A stretch of DNA of 64,000 nt, taken from contig CAYUSB010000036.1 in the NCBI GenBank assembly GCA_964447205.1, positions 1 to 64,000 on the forward strand. Direction: 5' to 3'. Under the pieces are notes generated by a model that was not told the origin of the DNA, made no database searches, and saw only the letters and a program-made list of their open reading frames with translations. Made by a program: the position numbers and the translations under genes. Positions 51,726-61,919 of this stretch are shown piece after piece. The stretch's first letter is position 1. Every line of letters starts with the position of its first letter. The DNA comes from JAEUKH01 sp964447205. Its GTDB lineage: Bacteria > Myxococcota_A > Polyangia > Polyangiales > Ga0077539.

Positions 51726-53393
51726 CTACGGAGGTGCCCCGCCCGCAGCCCAGGCCGTAATGAGGGCGATGGACGGGGCGTCCATGGTGAGGTCGGGCGG
51801 CATCCGTCGCGAGCGCACCACCGAGGCCACCACCGGGGCCTGAGCCCGCAGCCGGTCGTAGCCCCGAAGGTCGCGGGCGATGCCCGTCGAGTGGCACCGG
51901 GCGCAGCGCTGCGCGTACACCGGGGCCACGTCGCGCATGTACGTCGGGACCCGCCCGAGCGGCGACACGAACACAAACCGCCGGGTCCGGGTCAGGGCCG
52001 GGGCCCCGCGGTACTGGGCCGTCACCGTCACCGCGTGCCCGCCGAAGGTGAGCATCGGAAACTCGCGCACGGCCTCCCCCGACTCGCTCCAGCCCCACGG
52101 GGCCTCGGTGCGGGTCTCCACCTCGCGCCCGTCGAGGGCAAACCGCACCGACTCCAGCACTCCGCCCGGCGGTGGCACGGCCCGCAACGCCAGGCGCGGC
52201 TCGTCCGTCACCGTGCCCTCGTCGAAGCCCGCGAGTCCCAGCCGGGGCTCGACCTCGACCCGGGTCACCCTCGGCCCGTCCACCACCAGGGCCACGTCGC
52301 CCCGCGAACGATCGACCGCCACCCGCGGGGCCGTCACCCCGAGCCCGCGGGCCACGACCTCGATCACCGTCCCGTCGGTGCGGGCCAGGAGGCTCTCGCC
52401 CATGCCCTCCCACGCGGCCCAGAGCCACGGCCCCGCCGACACGAGGGCCACGGGCCCCGCGAACACCCCCGGGACCCGCAGGCGCTCGACCCGCCCCGCC
52501 GCGTCGACCCGCACGAGGTCGGCCGCCCGGGCGATGTACCGATACCCCCCGTGGCTGGCCACGGCCTGAACCATCGTGGTCGGGAGCCCCACCACCGGGT
52601 CGCTCCACACCACCTCCAGGCCCATCCCCATGGGCCGCACCCGCAGCCGCTCCAGGGCTCCGCCCGACCGCAAGACCCAGGCCTCGCGTTCGGTGCTCGA
52701 CGCCGGACCGGCCACCGCGGCCACCGCGTCGGTCACCGCGGCCCCCATGCGCTCAAGCTGCAACCACTGGGTGCCCTGGGTGGTGTAGACCCCCTGGCCC
52801 GTCAGCCACAGAGACGCGTCGCCCCAACGCACCGTAGCCCGGGCCGTGGCCAGAAGCGGCGAGAAGGCCTCCCGCCGAACCCACCCCCCCCGGTACGTGA
52901 GCACCCCCGTCGGCACGAGGGCCACCACGTCGTCCGGGGTCCGCTCCAGAACCGTGGCCACCGGGGCGTCTCCAGGGGCCCTGGGGTCGTCGGGGAGGCG
53001 CTCCAGCCCCGTGACCCCACCCCGCCCGTCGATGGCGAAGAAACGCCCGTCCCGGGCCACCACGAGGCCCTCTCCCTCGGACGACACCCACGGGGCCACC
53101 GGCTCGGCCCCCATCGGGAGCGACACCTGAACGAACGAGGCCGGGGCCCGCTCCCGCAGGGTCAGGTCGACGTTGACGGGGCGCAGCTCCCGCGGGGGGA
53201 GGTCTTCGCGCACGACGTCACGCGCGCCCACGTCGACGGCGGACTCGGCCCCGAGGTCGGCCCCGAGGTCGACCACCGCGGCGTCCTGGGCCGGGGGATC
53301 GGCGTCTTGAAAACACCCCGTCCCGACGAGGGTGACGGCCAGGCCCAGGGCGGCCGTACGGGGACTCCGCCGTGCGCGGACTAGAGACGCCAT
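51726..53393 (-). CDS. Lipoprotein with C-terminal cytochrome c-like haem site (last gene of the redox operon)
   Basis: The 555-residue protein has a lipobox (VTLVGTGC) and an Asp-rich linker, then a long beta-rich region with propeller-like repeats (LPDDPRAPGDAPVATVLERT, RYIARAADLVRVDAAGRVE, VALVVDGPRVTRVE). The last 80 residues include one haem-binding CARCH after APVYAQR and resemble planctomycete-type cytochromes (MRDVAPVYAQRCARCHSTGI). ATG 53393 overlaps the FG-GAP gene's end by 13 bases. It closes a six-gene cluster of exported proteins. Confidence 0.65.
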   Translation of the reverse strand: MASLVRARRSPRTAALGLAVTLVGTGCFQDADPPAQDAAVVDLGADLGAESAVDVGARDVVREDLPPRELRPVNVDLTLRERAPASFVQVSLPMGAEPVAPWVSSEGEGLVVARDGRFFAIDGRGGVTGLERLPDDPRAPGDAPVATVLERTPDDVVALVPTGVLTYRGGWVRREAFSPLLATARATVRWGDASLWLTGQGVYTTQGTQWLQLERMGAAVTDAVAAVAGPASSTEREAWVLRSGGALERLRVRPMGMGLEVVWSDPVVGLPTTMVQAVASHGGYRYIARAADLVRVDAAGRVERLRVPGVFAGPVALVSAGPWLWAAWEGMGESLLARTDGTVIEVVARGLGVTAPRVAVDRSRGDVALVVDGPRVTRVEVEPRLGLAGFDEGTVTDEPRLALRAVPPPGGVLESVRFALDGREVETRTEAPWGWSESGEAVREFPMLTFGGHAVTVTAQYRGAPALTRTRRFVFVSPLGRVPTYMRDVAPVYAQRCARCHSTGIARDLRGYDRLRAQAPVVASVVRSRRMPPDLTMDAPSIALITAWAAGGAPP

Positions 53394-56300
53394 CGGTACA
53401 CCGCTCCGGTCTGTGCCCCGCGGTGCCCCGACTGCGGAGCCCCGACGGCCACCCACGCGCCCGTCCCTGCCGCGCCCGGGGACACCGCCACCGCGAGCCC
53501 GAAGAGGGACAGCTCCCGGGCGTCGCCCACCCCGTACAACCACGGGCGTCCGAGGAAGGTCTGGGCGTTGTTGCTGCCCCGCCAGGCCATCACGGCCCCG
53601 GCGTAGGGGCCCTGCTCCCCGTCGTCGGCGGCGCCTACCAGGAGATCGGGGGTCCCGTCCCCGTCGAGGTCTCCGACCCCGAAGGCGCTCGCAAACCGCA
53701 CGCTGGCCACCATCGGCGACGGGATCACGAAGCGCCGCGGGGGGGTCATCGTGCGCACCCCGAGGACGTGGTAGTCGCCGTCGTGGAAGGTGTTGTCGCG
53801 GGTGCCCGCGGGGCAGGTGCGATTGGGGCACGCGGCCACGAGGGCGGCCCCGGAGAGGATCTCCACCGCGGGTCCGATGGACGACCCGACGGGGAGGTTG
53901 TTGTCCCGGGCCACGAGGTCGGGAACCCCGTCCCCGGTCAGGTCGGCCCCCCCGTGCAGGAGCGACCCGAAGCCCGTGGCCCCGCCCGCTACGTCGTTGA
54001 GGTCGTTGGCTCGGGTGGCCGTGTCGCCCACCACGTTGTCGCGGAGGTTGCGGTCGTCGGCCACCACGTACAGACCGTAGGGGGTGCGGTGGTTGTCGCG
54101 GCAGCGGGTCCCGAAGCCAAACTGAACGAGCACGGAGGCGCGGCCTCCCCCGTCGATGTTGGCCACGGTCTCGCCGCACCCGTCGCCGTCGAGGTCGCCC
54201 ACTGCCGCCACGTTGCGCCCCCAGAACGGGGCCGCCGCGCTCTCGGGCCACCGCGGCGCCGCGGCCGGGTCGTTGCAGACCGCGAGCACCCTCCCCATCG
54301 TGTCGGGGCTGCGCCCGAGGACCACCTCGGCCCCGCTGGTGGTCGCCCCGGGGGCACGCCCCACCACGAGGTCGTCGCGCCCATCTCCGTCGATGTCCAC
54401 TCGCCCCAGGGCCAGGGCCCCGCCAAACCCGCCGCGCCGGAAGGTCCCCCCTGTGGGGATGGTCTCCTGGGGGATGGCCCGAAACCGCTCGACGAAGCCT
54501 CCGCCCTGGAGCTGGAGGTAGATCCGCACCATGCCCCGGCCGCCGATCGAGGGCCCCCGGACGGCGGTGTTGGTGCGGAGAAAACACGGATCGTTGGAGG
54601 CGTTGGCCACCTCCCCCCGGGTGACCCAGTCGTTGCCCCCCGAGGTCGCCCCGGGCTCGCCCACCGCGAGGTCGAGGCGGCCGTCCCCGTCAAAATCCAG
54701 GGCGGTCATCACGGCCCCAAACTGCGCGTTGTCGCGGGCCACCCACTCCCGTTGGGCCACCGCCGCGCTCCCCGCGGCGAAGGTGTCGAGGGCCCCCACC
54801 CGGGGACGGAGCCCGGCGGGTTGGGCCGCCGTCATGCCCACGGCGGGGATGGCCGGGGAGTGCGCCCCGGGCGATCCGACCGCGAGGAAGGGCGAAGCCC
54901 CTCCCGAGAAGGCCACGGCCGTGCCCGTACGGTCGAAGGCCGCGAAGCCAGGGAGGCTCAGGGTCGCGGCCCCTTGCATCCGCGCCGCGAGCCCGCCCAC
55001 CGCGGGGGGCACCCACCGCACCCCGCCCATCGCGTAGCCCTGCCCCAGGGTCTGAAACGGCGACAAGACCGCCAGGGCCGCGGGCAGACCGCGGGTCCCG
55101 GGTCGGGCCGCGAGGGCGAGGCCGAGAAACTCACGGCCGGTCCCGCGGAAGGTGGCGGTGGGGGCGAGGGCTGCCGTCGCGCTCAGGGAGGCCGCGGTAA
55201 AGGCGTGGAGGGCTCCGTCCTGGGTGCTGTTGCTCGCTCCGCCCACGAGGTACTCCGAGGCCCCGTCGCCGTCGAGGTCGACCACGAGGCCCGAGCGCCC
55301 CACCCCATCGTTGGCGGGGCCCACAAACCGGTTGGTGGCCGTGCTGCTCAGGACCACCCGCACGTCGCCGTTGCTGAGGGGAGGCGGCACCCGCCGCGAG
55401 GCGAACACAAAGAACCCCCCCGTCTGGGTCCCCTGCACGAGGGTCGGGGCCCGCACCACCAGGACCCCGGGATCGCTCGGGGTCCCCATCGGTCCCGGCA
55501 CGACGTCGAGGCCTCCGCCGAAGCGCGACCCCGTCGTCTGCAGGGACATCTCCGGGTGGATCACCCAGGAGGGGGTCGGGGCGAAGGGCAGAGACTCGCT
55601 CAGGGCGAGGCGCCGATGCACGAGGACGCTGCCGAAACTGCCGGTGGCGGTCCCAGGGGCCCCGACCACGAGGTCGTCACGGCCGTCGCCGTCGAGGTCG
55701 TAGAGGGCCAGACCCCGCCCTGCGTCGCTGGCCGTGCGGCACTCCGGGGGGCCGTCGGTGTCGGTCAGACGGTCGCGCATCTCGACCACCTGCCAGGGCA
55801 CGGGGGTGAAGATCCCGCGGGCTCCGCGGGCCCCGCGGTAGACAAACACCCGCCCCGCCCCACGACAGGCCGTCGGGGCGAAGGGGTTGGTGGCCCCGGG
55901 GGCGGCCACCAGGAGGTCGAGGGCCCCGTCGCCGTCGAGGTCGCGCAGGAGGACCCCGTTGCCGAAGCGGTCGTTGAGGGCCTCGCCCGCGAAGGTGCGC
56001 TCGGGCTCGACCACGAGCCCCGTGCGCGACCCCAGGTGGACGCTCACCGTCCCGCGGCTGTCGCGCCCGAGGTCGCGGCTGGGGGTGGCCACCACGAGGT
56101 CGTCGATCCCGTCGCCGTCGACGTCCCGCACGAGGAGCCCGGCCCCGAGGCGGTCGTTCTCCCGATCGCCTTCGAGGACGAGGTCGGGGGTGTCGAAGCG
56201 GCCGTCAGGGCGGCCGTAGTACACCAGGACCCCGCCCGCGAAATTGGCCGTACGGCTTCGGGTGGCGTGTCCCACCACGAGGTCGGTGCGCCCGTCGCCG

Positions 56301-57397
56301 TTGAGGTCGCCGAGGGCCACGTCGCCGATCAGCTCGGTGCCCCCGCGCCGCAGCGGGACCGGGGCCAACTCGTCGCCGACCACGACGCGTTGGGTCGTAC
56401 GCTCCTGGGTGTACCGATCGACCAGGGACACCACCCGGCTGCCTCCCGCGGCCCCCGTGGCATCAAAGAACCACCGCCCGGCCTCCTGCACGAGCCGCCC
56501 CGAGGAGGGCCCGCTCATGGGGGCCACGTCGAACACGCCCGATCCCCCTTCGGCGTCGATGCGAACCCGCTGCCCCTGGGGCACGAGGAGCACGGCGTGG
56601 CGCGGAGCGAACCCGCCCGTGGCCTCCACGGTCACGGCCACCTGGACCTCCTGGCCCGAGCCCGTGTCCCGGGCCCGCAGGCGGTAGTTGCCCAGGACGG
56701 CCCCGGAGGAGAAGCGCCCCGTGGCGGGGTCGACCGAGGCGTTGCCCGACGGCGGGGCGATGAGGATGTCCCATCGGACGGGCCCGAGGTTGCCGCGCAC
56801 GACGAACATCAGGGTGCGCAACGGCAACGACCGCACGACGGAGGGCTCGACCTCGAAGGGGCCCACCACCTCGACCTCGACGCTGACCCGCTGCTGCGGA
56901 CAGAGCACATCGACGGCCTGCACCTGAAACCGCGCCCCCCGGGGCCCTCCCACCAGGCCCCCGCCGACGTTGAGGACGGCCCCGCCCATGTCGGTCCCCG
57001 CGGCCACCGAGAAGATGGCCCCACGCCCCGAGCCGCCGACGGGCTGCATCTGCACCCCGGCCCCGGTGGCGATCCGAACCCGGGCGGGCTCTACTCCGAA
57101 GGGGGCGCAGGTCACCGCGAGTTGGGCGTCGCGGCCCACGTCGGTCGGGCTCCCCGCGTCGGGGGCCGGGGTGTCCACCCCCGGGGCGTCGACGGCGGGA
57201 GCATCCCCCGCCGGGGCATCGAGGGCCGGGGCATCGACCGCGGCCTCTCCGGGGGCACGATCGACCGCGGCCGGACGATCGTGGGGTCCCGCGTCCATCG
57301 GGCCCGGGACCGCGGGGTCTTCCCCGCCGCAGCCGAGCAGTCCCGAGACCAGGGCCAGGGGGCATAGGACCGAACGCGGACCGAGACGAAGGGTCAT
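53381..57397 (-). CDS. Very large FG-GAP/integrin-alpha-repeat lipoprotein
   Basis: The 1338-residue protein has a lipobox (VSGLLGC), a long Asp/Ala/Pro linker and two beta-sandwich-like domains up to about residue 360. The rest contains at least ten FG-GAP-type units with calcium-binding loops such as GDLNGDGRTDLVVG, RDVDGDGIDDLVVA, RDLDGDGALDLLVA, YDLDGDGRDDLVVG and DLDGDGTPDLLVG. Seven or more units make an integrin-like propeller. Ca2+ binding at DxDGDG loops is expected. It is coupled to the DUF1501 gene (ATGA) upstream and overlaps the cytochrome gene downstream. Probably a large adhesin-like surface protein. Confidence 0.8.
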   Translation of the reverse strand: MTLRLGPRSVLCPLALVSGLLGCGGEDPAVPGPMDAGPHDRPAAVDRAPGEAAVDAPALDAPAGDAPAVDAPGVDTPAPDAGSPTDVGRDAQLAVTCAPFGVEPARVRIATGAGVQMQPVGGSGRGAIFSVAAGTDMGGAVLNVGGGLVGGPRGARFQVQAVDVLCPQQRVSVEVEVVGPFEVEPSVVRSLPLRTLMFVVRGNLGPVRWDILIAPPSGNASVDPATGRFSSGAVLGNYRLRARDTGSGQEVQVAVTVEATGGFAPRHAVLLVPQGQRVRIDAEGGSGVFDVAPMSGPSSGRLVQEAGRWFFDATGAAGGSRVVSLVDRYTQERTTQRVVVGDELAPVPLRRGGTELIGDVALGDLNGDGRTDLVVGHATRSRTANFAGGVLVYYGRPDGRFDTPDLVLEGDRENDRLGAGLLVRDVDGDGIDDLVVATPSRDLGRDSRGTVSVHLGSRTGLVVEPERTFAGEALNDRFGNGVLLRDLDGDGALDLLVAAPGATNPFAPTACRGAGRVFVYRGARGARGIFTPVPWQVVEMRDRLTDTDGPPECRTASDAGRGLALYDLDGDGRDDLVVGAPGTATGSFGSVLVHRRLALSESLPFAPTPSWVIHPEMSLQTTGSRFGGGLDVVPGPMGTPSDPGVLVVRAPTLVQGTQTGGFFVFASRRVPPPLSNGDVRVVLSSTATNRFVGPANDGVGRSGLVVDLDGDGASEYLVGGASNSTQDGALHAFTAASLSATAALAPTATFRGTGREFLGLALAARPGTRGLPAALAVLSPFQTLGQGYAMGGVRWVPPAVGGLAARMQGAATLSLPGFAAFDRTGTAVAFSGGASPFLAVGSPGAHSPAIPAVGMTAAQPAGLRPRVGALDTFAAGSAAVAQREWVARDNAQFGAVMTALDFDGDGRLDLAVGEPGATSGGNDWVTRGEVANASNDPCFLRTNTAVRGPSIGGRGMVRIYLQLQGGGFVERFRAIPQETIPTGGTFRRGGFGGALALGRVDIDGDGRDDLVVGRAPGATTSGAEVVLGRSPDTMGRVLAVCNDPAAAPRWPESAAAPFWGRNVAAVGDLDGDGCGETVANIDGGGRASVLVQFGFGTRCRDNHRTPYGLYVVADDRNLRDNVVGDTATRANDLNDVAGGATGFGSLLHGGADLTGDGVPDLVARDNNLPVGSSIGPAVEILSGAALVAACPNRTCPAGTRDNTFHDGDYHVLGVRTMTPPRRFVIPSPMVASVRFASAFGVGDLDGDGTPDLLVGAADDGEQGPYAGAVMAWRGSNNAQTFLGRPWLYGVGDARELSLFGLAVAVSPGAAGTGAWVAVGAPQSGHRGAQTGAVYRWRL

Positions 57398-58836
57398 GGG
57401 CGCGGCGCGAGGAGGGCCCCGATGGGCTGGACGCGGGTGATGTACGGGTCGAGGCCCGCCGAGGCCAGGAGGGTGGCCCCGATGTGCTCGGGCAGGATGT
57501 TCTCCCCGGTGGGGGAGACCACGTTGCGTTGGAAGTCCCAGCGCCCCGCCCCCATCCCGACGTTGCTCGAGGCCCCGACCACGGTGTTTCCGCGGATGCC
57601 CGCCCCGGCCAGGATGCACGAGCTCGTCAGGTGATGGTCGCGGCCGCCGTAGTTGTTGAACATCGGGGTCCGTGAAAACTCCGAGAACCCCAGGAGGGTG
57701 GTGTGATCGAGGAAGGTCCCTCCGGCCGGGTGCGGGGTCGCCCGCAGGTCGGCCAGGAGCGACGCGAAGGCCGCGATCCCGGGGTACAGGGCGTTGGCGT
57801 GACCCGCATTGCCGGTGAAGTGGGTGTCGGTGTTGTTGCCGATCATCACGCTGGCCACCTGCGACACCCCCGTCTTGATGGCCTGGGCCGCGAGGGCCGC
57901 CCGTGCCCCGGGGCTGTTGGCATCGCCGAGGTTGATGCGGTACCGGCTGCGGATGGCCACCGAGGCCTCGTCGGTGCCCGTAACAAACTGGAAGTGTTGG
58001 GCCAGGCCCGACTGGACGATGGCGTCGGCCTGGGACCGGGCCCCACGCATGGCGGTGTAGAGCCCGCGCCGGTCGGCCACCTCGGAGGCGCAGGGCCCCA
58101 CCCGCTGGCCGTAGTCGGCGAGGGCCCGCTCGACCACGTCGCGCTCTTGAAATCGCGACGGGCCCAGGACGACCAGGAGGTCGTCGAGGGAGCTCACCCG
58201 CAGGGCGCTGGCGCTGCCCGGGTACCGGTCGTTGTAGCTCTCCACCCGCAGCGAGAAGTTGGACACCGGGCGCCGCGGGACGAGCTGCCCGACGATCTCC
58301 GTCGCGAAGCTCGTGCCCCGGGCCGCCGTCCCCACCGGGAACCGCCCCGTCAGGAAGTAGCGGTACCCCACCTCGTGCCCGAGGGTGTTCATGTTGATGC
58401 CGCGCACGATGGCGATGCGGTCGGCGAAGTCGGTGAGCTTGACCGGGTCGGTGCTCTTGGACGTGGCCGGGCCGAAGGTCAACGGGCTTGACGGATTCAT
58501 GGGCCGCTGGATCTGCCCCGAGAACCCGTTGACCCCTTCGAGCTCGCCGTACCGGGTCTCGAACAGGTTGACCGCCCGGTCTTCGTCGGGAAACCGCGCC
58601 GGATCGCGCGGGTCGAGGAACAGGAGCTGGTCCCACCCTCCCGGGAAGTAGCAGAAGATGAAGGCCCTCCCCGAGGGGATGGGCAGGTTGGCCTGGGCGA
58701 GGCCCTCGAACCCGAAGGTCCCGAGGGACGCCGAGCCGATGGCCGCGGCCACCGACCCGAGCATCGTGCGTCGCGCGAGCCGAAACCCTTCCGGTTGATC
58801 GCCCTTCATGGCCTTCCCCGTGTGCTTGTCACCCAT
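57394..58836 (-). CDS. DUF1501 protein with a Tat signal
   Basis: The 480-residue protein has a twin-arginine signal (RRTMLGSVAAAIG) and the alkaline-phosphatase-like fold of DUF1501: FIFCYFPGGWDQLLFLDP near the start, ITIVRGINMNTLGHEVG-like IAIVRGINMNTLG, then TDTHFTGNAGHANAL, LLGFSEFSRTP and the HHLTSSCILAGAGI segment. DUF1501 proteins are exported folded and often pair with DUF1549/DUF1800 partners, whose role is unknown. A GGAGG site precedes ATG 58836. Its stop overlaps the FG-GAP gene start. Confidence 0.85.
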   Translation of the reverse strand: MGDKHTGKAMKGDQPEGFRLARRTMLGSVAAAIGSASLGTFGFEGLAQANLPIPSGRAFIFCYFPGGWDQLLFLDPRDPARFPDEDRAVNLFETRYGELEGVNGFSGQIQRPMNPSSPLTFGPATSKSTDPVKLTDFADRIAIVRGINMNTLGHEVGYRYFLTGRFPVGTAARGTSFATEIVGQLVPRRPVSNFSLRVESYNDRYPGSASALRVSSLDDLLVVLGPSRFQERDVVERALADYGQRVGPCASEVADRRGLYTAMRGARSQADAIVQSGLAQHFQFVTGTDEASVAIRSRYRINLGDANSPGARAALAAQAIKTGVSQVASVMIGNNTDTHFTGNAGHANALYPGIAAFASLLADLRATPHPAGGTFLDHTTLLGFSEFSRTPMFNNYGGRDHHLTSSCILAGAGIRGNTVVGASSNVGMGAGRWDFQRNVVSPTGENILPEHIGATLLASAGLDPYITRVQPIGALLAPRP

Positions 58837-58876
58837 TGAGCCCGTCCTCCGTCGTGTGGTCTGTGTGGCCCATCGG

Positions 58877-59755
58877 TCAGTAGGTGAGAAACTGCGAGTC
58901 GGTCACGAGGGCGATGCAGACCGCCCTCCATCCATCCACCGGGATGGCCGCGGGGTGGGTCATGCCCTGGGCCGGGGCCGTGCTGGCCGTGGTGAAGAGC
59001 CCCAGGAGGGCCGTCACCGCCGGGTCGGTGGGTTCGACCGTCCGAGCCCAGAACCGCAGCACGAGGTACTGTAGATTACGCCGGACGGCCGCCTCTGCCC
59101 CCGCGGCGGTGTCCCGCTCGGTGGCGTGCCGCAGGAGGATCCGCTGGGCGTTGGGGCGGGCCACGTCGGCCACGAGCCCGGCCCGGCAGGCTCCCCGGGC
59201 GGCGTCCCCGACGAGCTTCGAGAAGGTCGCGCTGGGGTCGAGGTTTTCCTGGGTGGCCTGGTCGTAGTCGGGCTCCCCGAGGGTCTGGGCCAGGATGGCC
59301 AGCATGTCGGCGTTGGGGTCGATCATCGAGCCCGACGGGGCCTCGGCCGTCAGGATGCGTCGCTCTTCCCGCCACACGGCCCCCACGGTTTGTTGCAGGG
59401 CCGCCCGGAGCTGCGACACGTTGAGCCGCCGCGGGGCCCGGCCCACCCCGTCGTTTTGTGTGGGGTCGGCCAGGGGGATGGCGGGGTGCCACCCGGGCAT
59501 CCCCTGCCCCGGATCCACGGGCCGGGCTCCTCCCGGGGTGACCGTGTCCCGGGGGTCGGGCGGGCTCCCGGGCGTCTCCGGAGGCGTCCCCGGGGGTGTC
59601 CCGGGGGGTGTCCCCGGGGGTGTCCCGGGAGGCGTCCCAGGGGGGTCTTGGGTGGTGGGCGGAGGGGTCTCGGCCGTCCCGCCGTCGCAGGCTGACAGGG
59701 CGGCAACCAGCACGAAGACCGAGCGGGCGAGGCCCGCGGGGGCGACAGGGCGCAT
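58877..59755 (-). CDS. Lipoprotein with PGTP-repeat linker and DUF1587/1595-like helical domain
   Basis: The 292-residue protein has a lipobox (ALSAC) and a linker of five or so PPGT(P) repeats. The C-terminal domain opens RLNVSQLRAALQQTVG, the pattern of the DUF1587-type start in planctomycete and myxobacterial exported proteins, and ends WRAVCIALVTDSQFLTY, as DUF1595-like domains do. It is joined to the previous gene by TGATG and followed after 40 bases by the DUF1501 gene. Its likely role is as structural partner of the DUF1501 protein. Confidence 0.6.
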   Translation of the reverse strand: MRPVAPAGLARSVFVLVAALSACDGGTAETPPPTTQDPPGTPPGTPPGTPPGTPPGTPPETPGSPPDPRDTVTPGGARPVDPGQGMPGWHPAIPLADPTQNDGVGRAPRRLNVSQLRAALQQTVGAVWREERRILTAEAPSGSMIDPNADMLAILAQTLGEPDYDQATQENLDPSATFSKLVGDAARGACRAGLVADVARPNAQRILLRHATERDTAAGAEAAVRRNLQYLVLRFWARTVEPTDPAVTALLGLFTTASTAPAQGMTHPAAIPVDGWRAVCIALVTDSQFLTY

Positions 59756-61884
59756 CAGTCGATCCTCCGATAAGCGGGGGCAGTCACGATCTCGCGGACC
59801 AGCGTCCGATAGTTGTGCCCGGACGACCGGAAGCGCTGCACGAGGGCGGGCAGCACCTCGCGGGTCTCCTGGGCGTTCATCCCGCGGCCGACGAGGCGTC
59901 GCCAGGCGGTGTTGACCGTGCAGGTCTGCATCTCTCCGGAGGCCAGGGAGGCCGCGACGAGGGCCGCGGGCCCCTGGGCGATGGCGCGCTGCTCGTCGTC
60001 GGAGCGGTAGAGGTAGCCGAAGAGGGTCCCGGCGTAGCGCGACCCGTCGGCGTCGAGGGTGCTGGTCACGTAATCGGCCCGGCACCGGGGGGTGCAGAAC
60101 TGCCCGCTGATCGCGCAGGTAGCGCAGTTGGGATCGAAGGCGGGGAACTCGGTGGGGCTCAGGTACGCCGCCCCCCGCTCGCGCCATCGGGCCCAGTAGG
60201 CCCCGAGGGGCTCGATGGCCGCGTGGCAGTGCTGGCAGCCGCAGCGGTGGGCGAGGTTGGGCTCGCGGTTGCACGCGTCGTCCGGGGCCGGGAGGCCGCC
60301 CGCCGGAGGCTCGAAGGGCCTACACAGCAGGGCCGTCCGGAAGGCGTTGATGCGGGCCCTCCAGGTGGGGAAGCGCCCGAGGAAGGCCGGGGTGGTGAGG
60401 ACCCCCGCGTGCTCGGGGCCGCGGACATACTCGCGCCAGGCCTCGTCGTCGTACGACATGGAGGGCATCTGGTCGGTGGGGGTGGGCGGGGTCATCGTGA
60501 GGCCCGACACCCGCTGCACCTGCTCGCGGTAGAAGAAGGCCAGAGGGCCCGTGATGAACGACCGCCGCGTGGTGTACGCGGTGTAGTAGTCCTCGTCGCG
60601 GCCGATGACCGACCGCACGATCCGCAGGGGCTCCTGGTTGAGGGCGTCGCGGACCTTGGCCTCGGTGCGCGTGGCCAGGGGGCTCTGCCGCCCCTGGGAG
60701 GGCATGCAGTACACGCCCTGGGGGCCGCACCCGCACGAGGGGTCGAGGCGCAGGGCGGGGGCGCACACCTGGCCCGAGTACACGCTGTTGGAGCGCTCCT
60801 GGGCCTCGTAGGCGCAGACCTTCACGAGGCGCCCCTCGGACCAGTAGGTGGGCACGACCCGGTAGCCCTCGCGGCGGATCCGGACGTTGTAGTCGTTGCC
60901 GTTGTAGAGGGCGTTGTCGCAGGCGTTGGCGACCTCCTCGAAGCCCGTCGGGCACTCGGCCCCGGGGGCGTCGCCGAGCACGACCCGGCCGCTCACGGTG
61001 CGGCGCTTGGCGACGAAGTCGGCGACGATGTAGGCCCCGTTGGTCCCGGTGCCCATGCCCGTGCGGCGGCAGTAGCTGGGGCAGTGGGTCCAGTCGTCGT
61101 AGGGGAGGGGGACCTGGTCTTGATCGTAGTAGTACCGGCGCTGCCCCGAGCGCGGCGAGATGTAGTACGGGCGGCCGTCGGACTCGTGGAGCCACCGGGC
61201 GTCGCCGCGGGGAACGACCGGGGGGGGGTATTCGAGGGCGTCGTCGCAGCCGGTGGCCCCGGAGCCCCCGCGCAGGGGGCGGTCGCCCGTGCCCTGACCG
61301 ACGGTGTACACCGCGGCCATGGCGTGGGAGCGGGCCACGCAGGCCGGATCGGAGGCGGTGTAGCGCTCGTGGCGGGCCCCGCAGCACGCCGGATGGGTGG
61401 GGTTTTGCGAGGTGCAGCAGGCTACGGCGGTGGTGCTCCCGGCGGGGCAGGTGGGCTCGGCCGTGCGGGCGTCGAGCAGGCTCAGGGCGTTTTCGGGGTT
61501 GGTGCCCCCGCGGGTCATGCGGACCCCGCCGGCCCGGATGAGGAAGCCGTCGAGGTTGGGCCACAGCAAGTCGGCGTGCCAGCGCGACGACTGATCGAGG
61601 AACCCGTCGCTGCGCAGCATCGCGTCGATGGCCTCGGGGGTCACCCGCCCGGCCCGCTGGACGGCCTCGACCTCCTCGAAGCTCGGCGGGGCCCCCCGCA
61701 GGTCGAGGGAGAGCTGCCGCAGGAGGCGCGTCGGCGACGGCTCGGCCGGGGGACACACCACGGCCCCCATGGCCTGGACGGCCTGCCCCGGGGGCCCCGC
61801 CTCGCCTTGTCCGCACGACCCCGCCACCGCGGCCGCGAGGGCCACCGCACACGATCGCCACGCGCGCGCCCATCCGTTATGCAT
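59755..61884 (-). CDS. Exported DUF1549/DUF1588-like protein with haem-type CxxCH
   Basis: The 709-residue protein has a lipoprotein-type signal (AVAGSC). Residues about 45-100 resemble DUF1549 (TRLLRQLSLDLRGAPPSFEEV). The long middle is unusual and Cys/Tyr-rich (PYDDWTHCPSYC, GRPYYISPRSGQRRYYYDQD). Residues about 530-620 match DUF1588 (HAGVLTTPAFLGRFPTW, then CGCQHCHAAIEPLGAYW with a CxxCH), and the C-terminus DUF1585-like. The ATG at 61884 has AGGGAG; ATG 61920, in a TGATG overlap with the Rieske gene, is an alternative start. It is typical of the exported DUF1501-linked systems. Confidence 0.65.
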   Translation of the reverse strand: MHNGWARAWRSCAVALAAAVAGSCGQGEAGPPGQAVQAMGAVVCPPAEPSPTRLLRQLSLDLRGAPPSFEEVEAVQRAGRVTPEAIDAMLRSDGFLDQSSRWHADLLWPNLDGFLIRAGGVRMTRGGTNPENALSLLDARTAEPTCPAGSTTAVACCTSQNPTHPACCGARHERYTASDPACVARSHAMAAVYTVGQGTGDRPLRGGSGATGCDDALEYPPPVVPRGDARWLHESDGRPYYISPRSGQRRYYYDQDQVPLPYDDWTHCPSYCRRTGMGTGTNGAYIVADFVAKRRTVSGRVVLGDAPGAECPTGFEEVANACDNALYNGNDYNVRIRREGYRVVPTYWSEGRLVKVCAYEAQERSNSVYSGQVCAPALRLDPSCGCGPQGVYCMPSQGRQSPLATRTEAKVRDALNQEPLRIVRSVIGRDEDYYTAYTTRRSFITGPLAFFYREQVQRVSGLTMTPPTPTDQMPSMSYDDEAWREYVRGPEHAGVLTTPAFLGRFPTWRARINAFRTALLCRPFEPPAGGLPAPDDACNREPNLAHRCGCQHCHAAIEPLGAYWARWRERGAAYLSPTEFPAFDPNCATCAISGQFCTPRCRADYVTSTLDADGSRYAGTLFGYLYRSDDEQRAIAQGPAALVAASLASGEMQTCTVNTAWRRLVGRGMNAQETREVLPALVQRFRSSGHNYRTLVREIVTAPAYRRID

Positions 61885-61919
61885 GGAGGCTCTCCCTCTG
61901 TCGTTGACCGTGCCGTCCA

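Noticed and set aside
53372..57367. 1331-residue open frame antisense to the FG-GAP gene
   Set aside because: Composition is that of reverse-complement GC-rich repeats, and the opposite strand has clear FG-GAP motifs.
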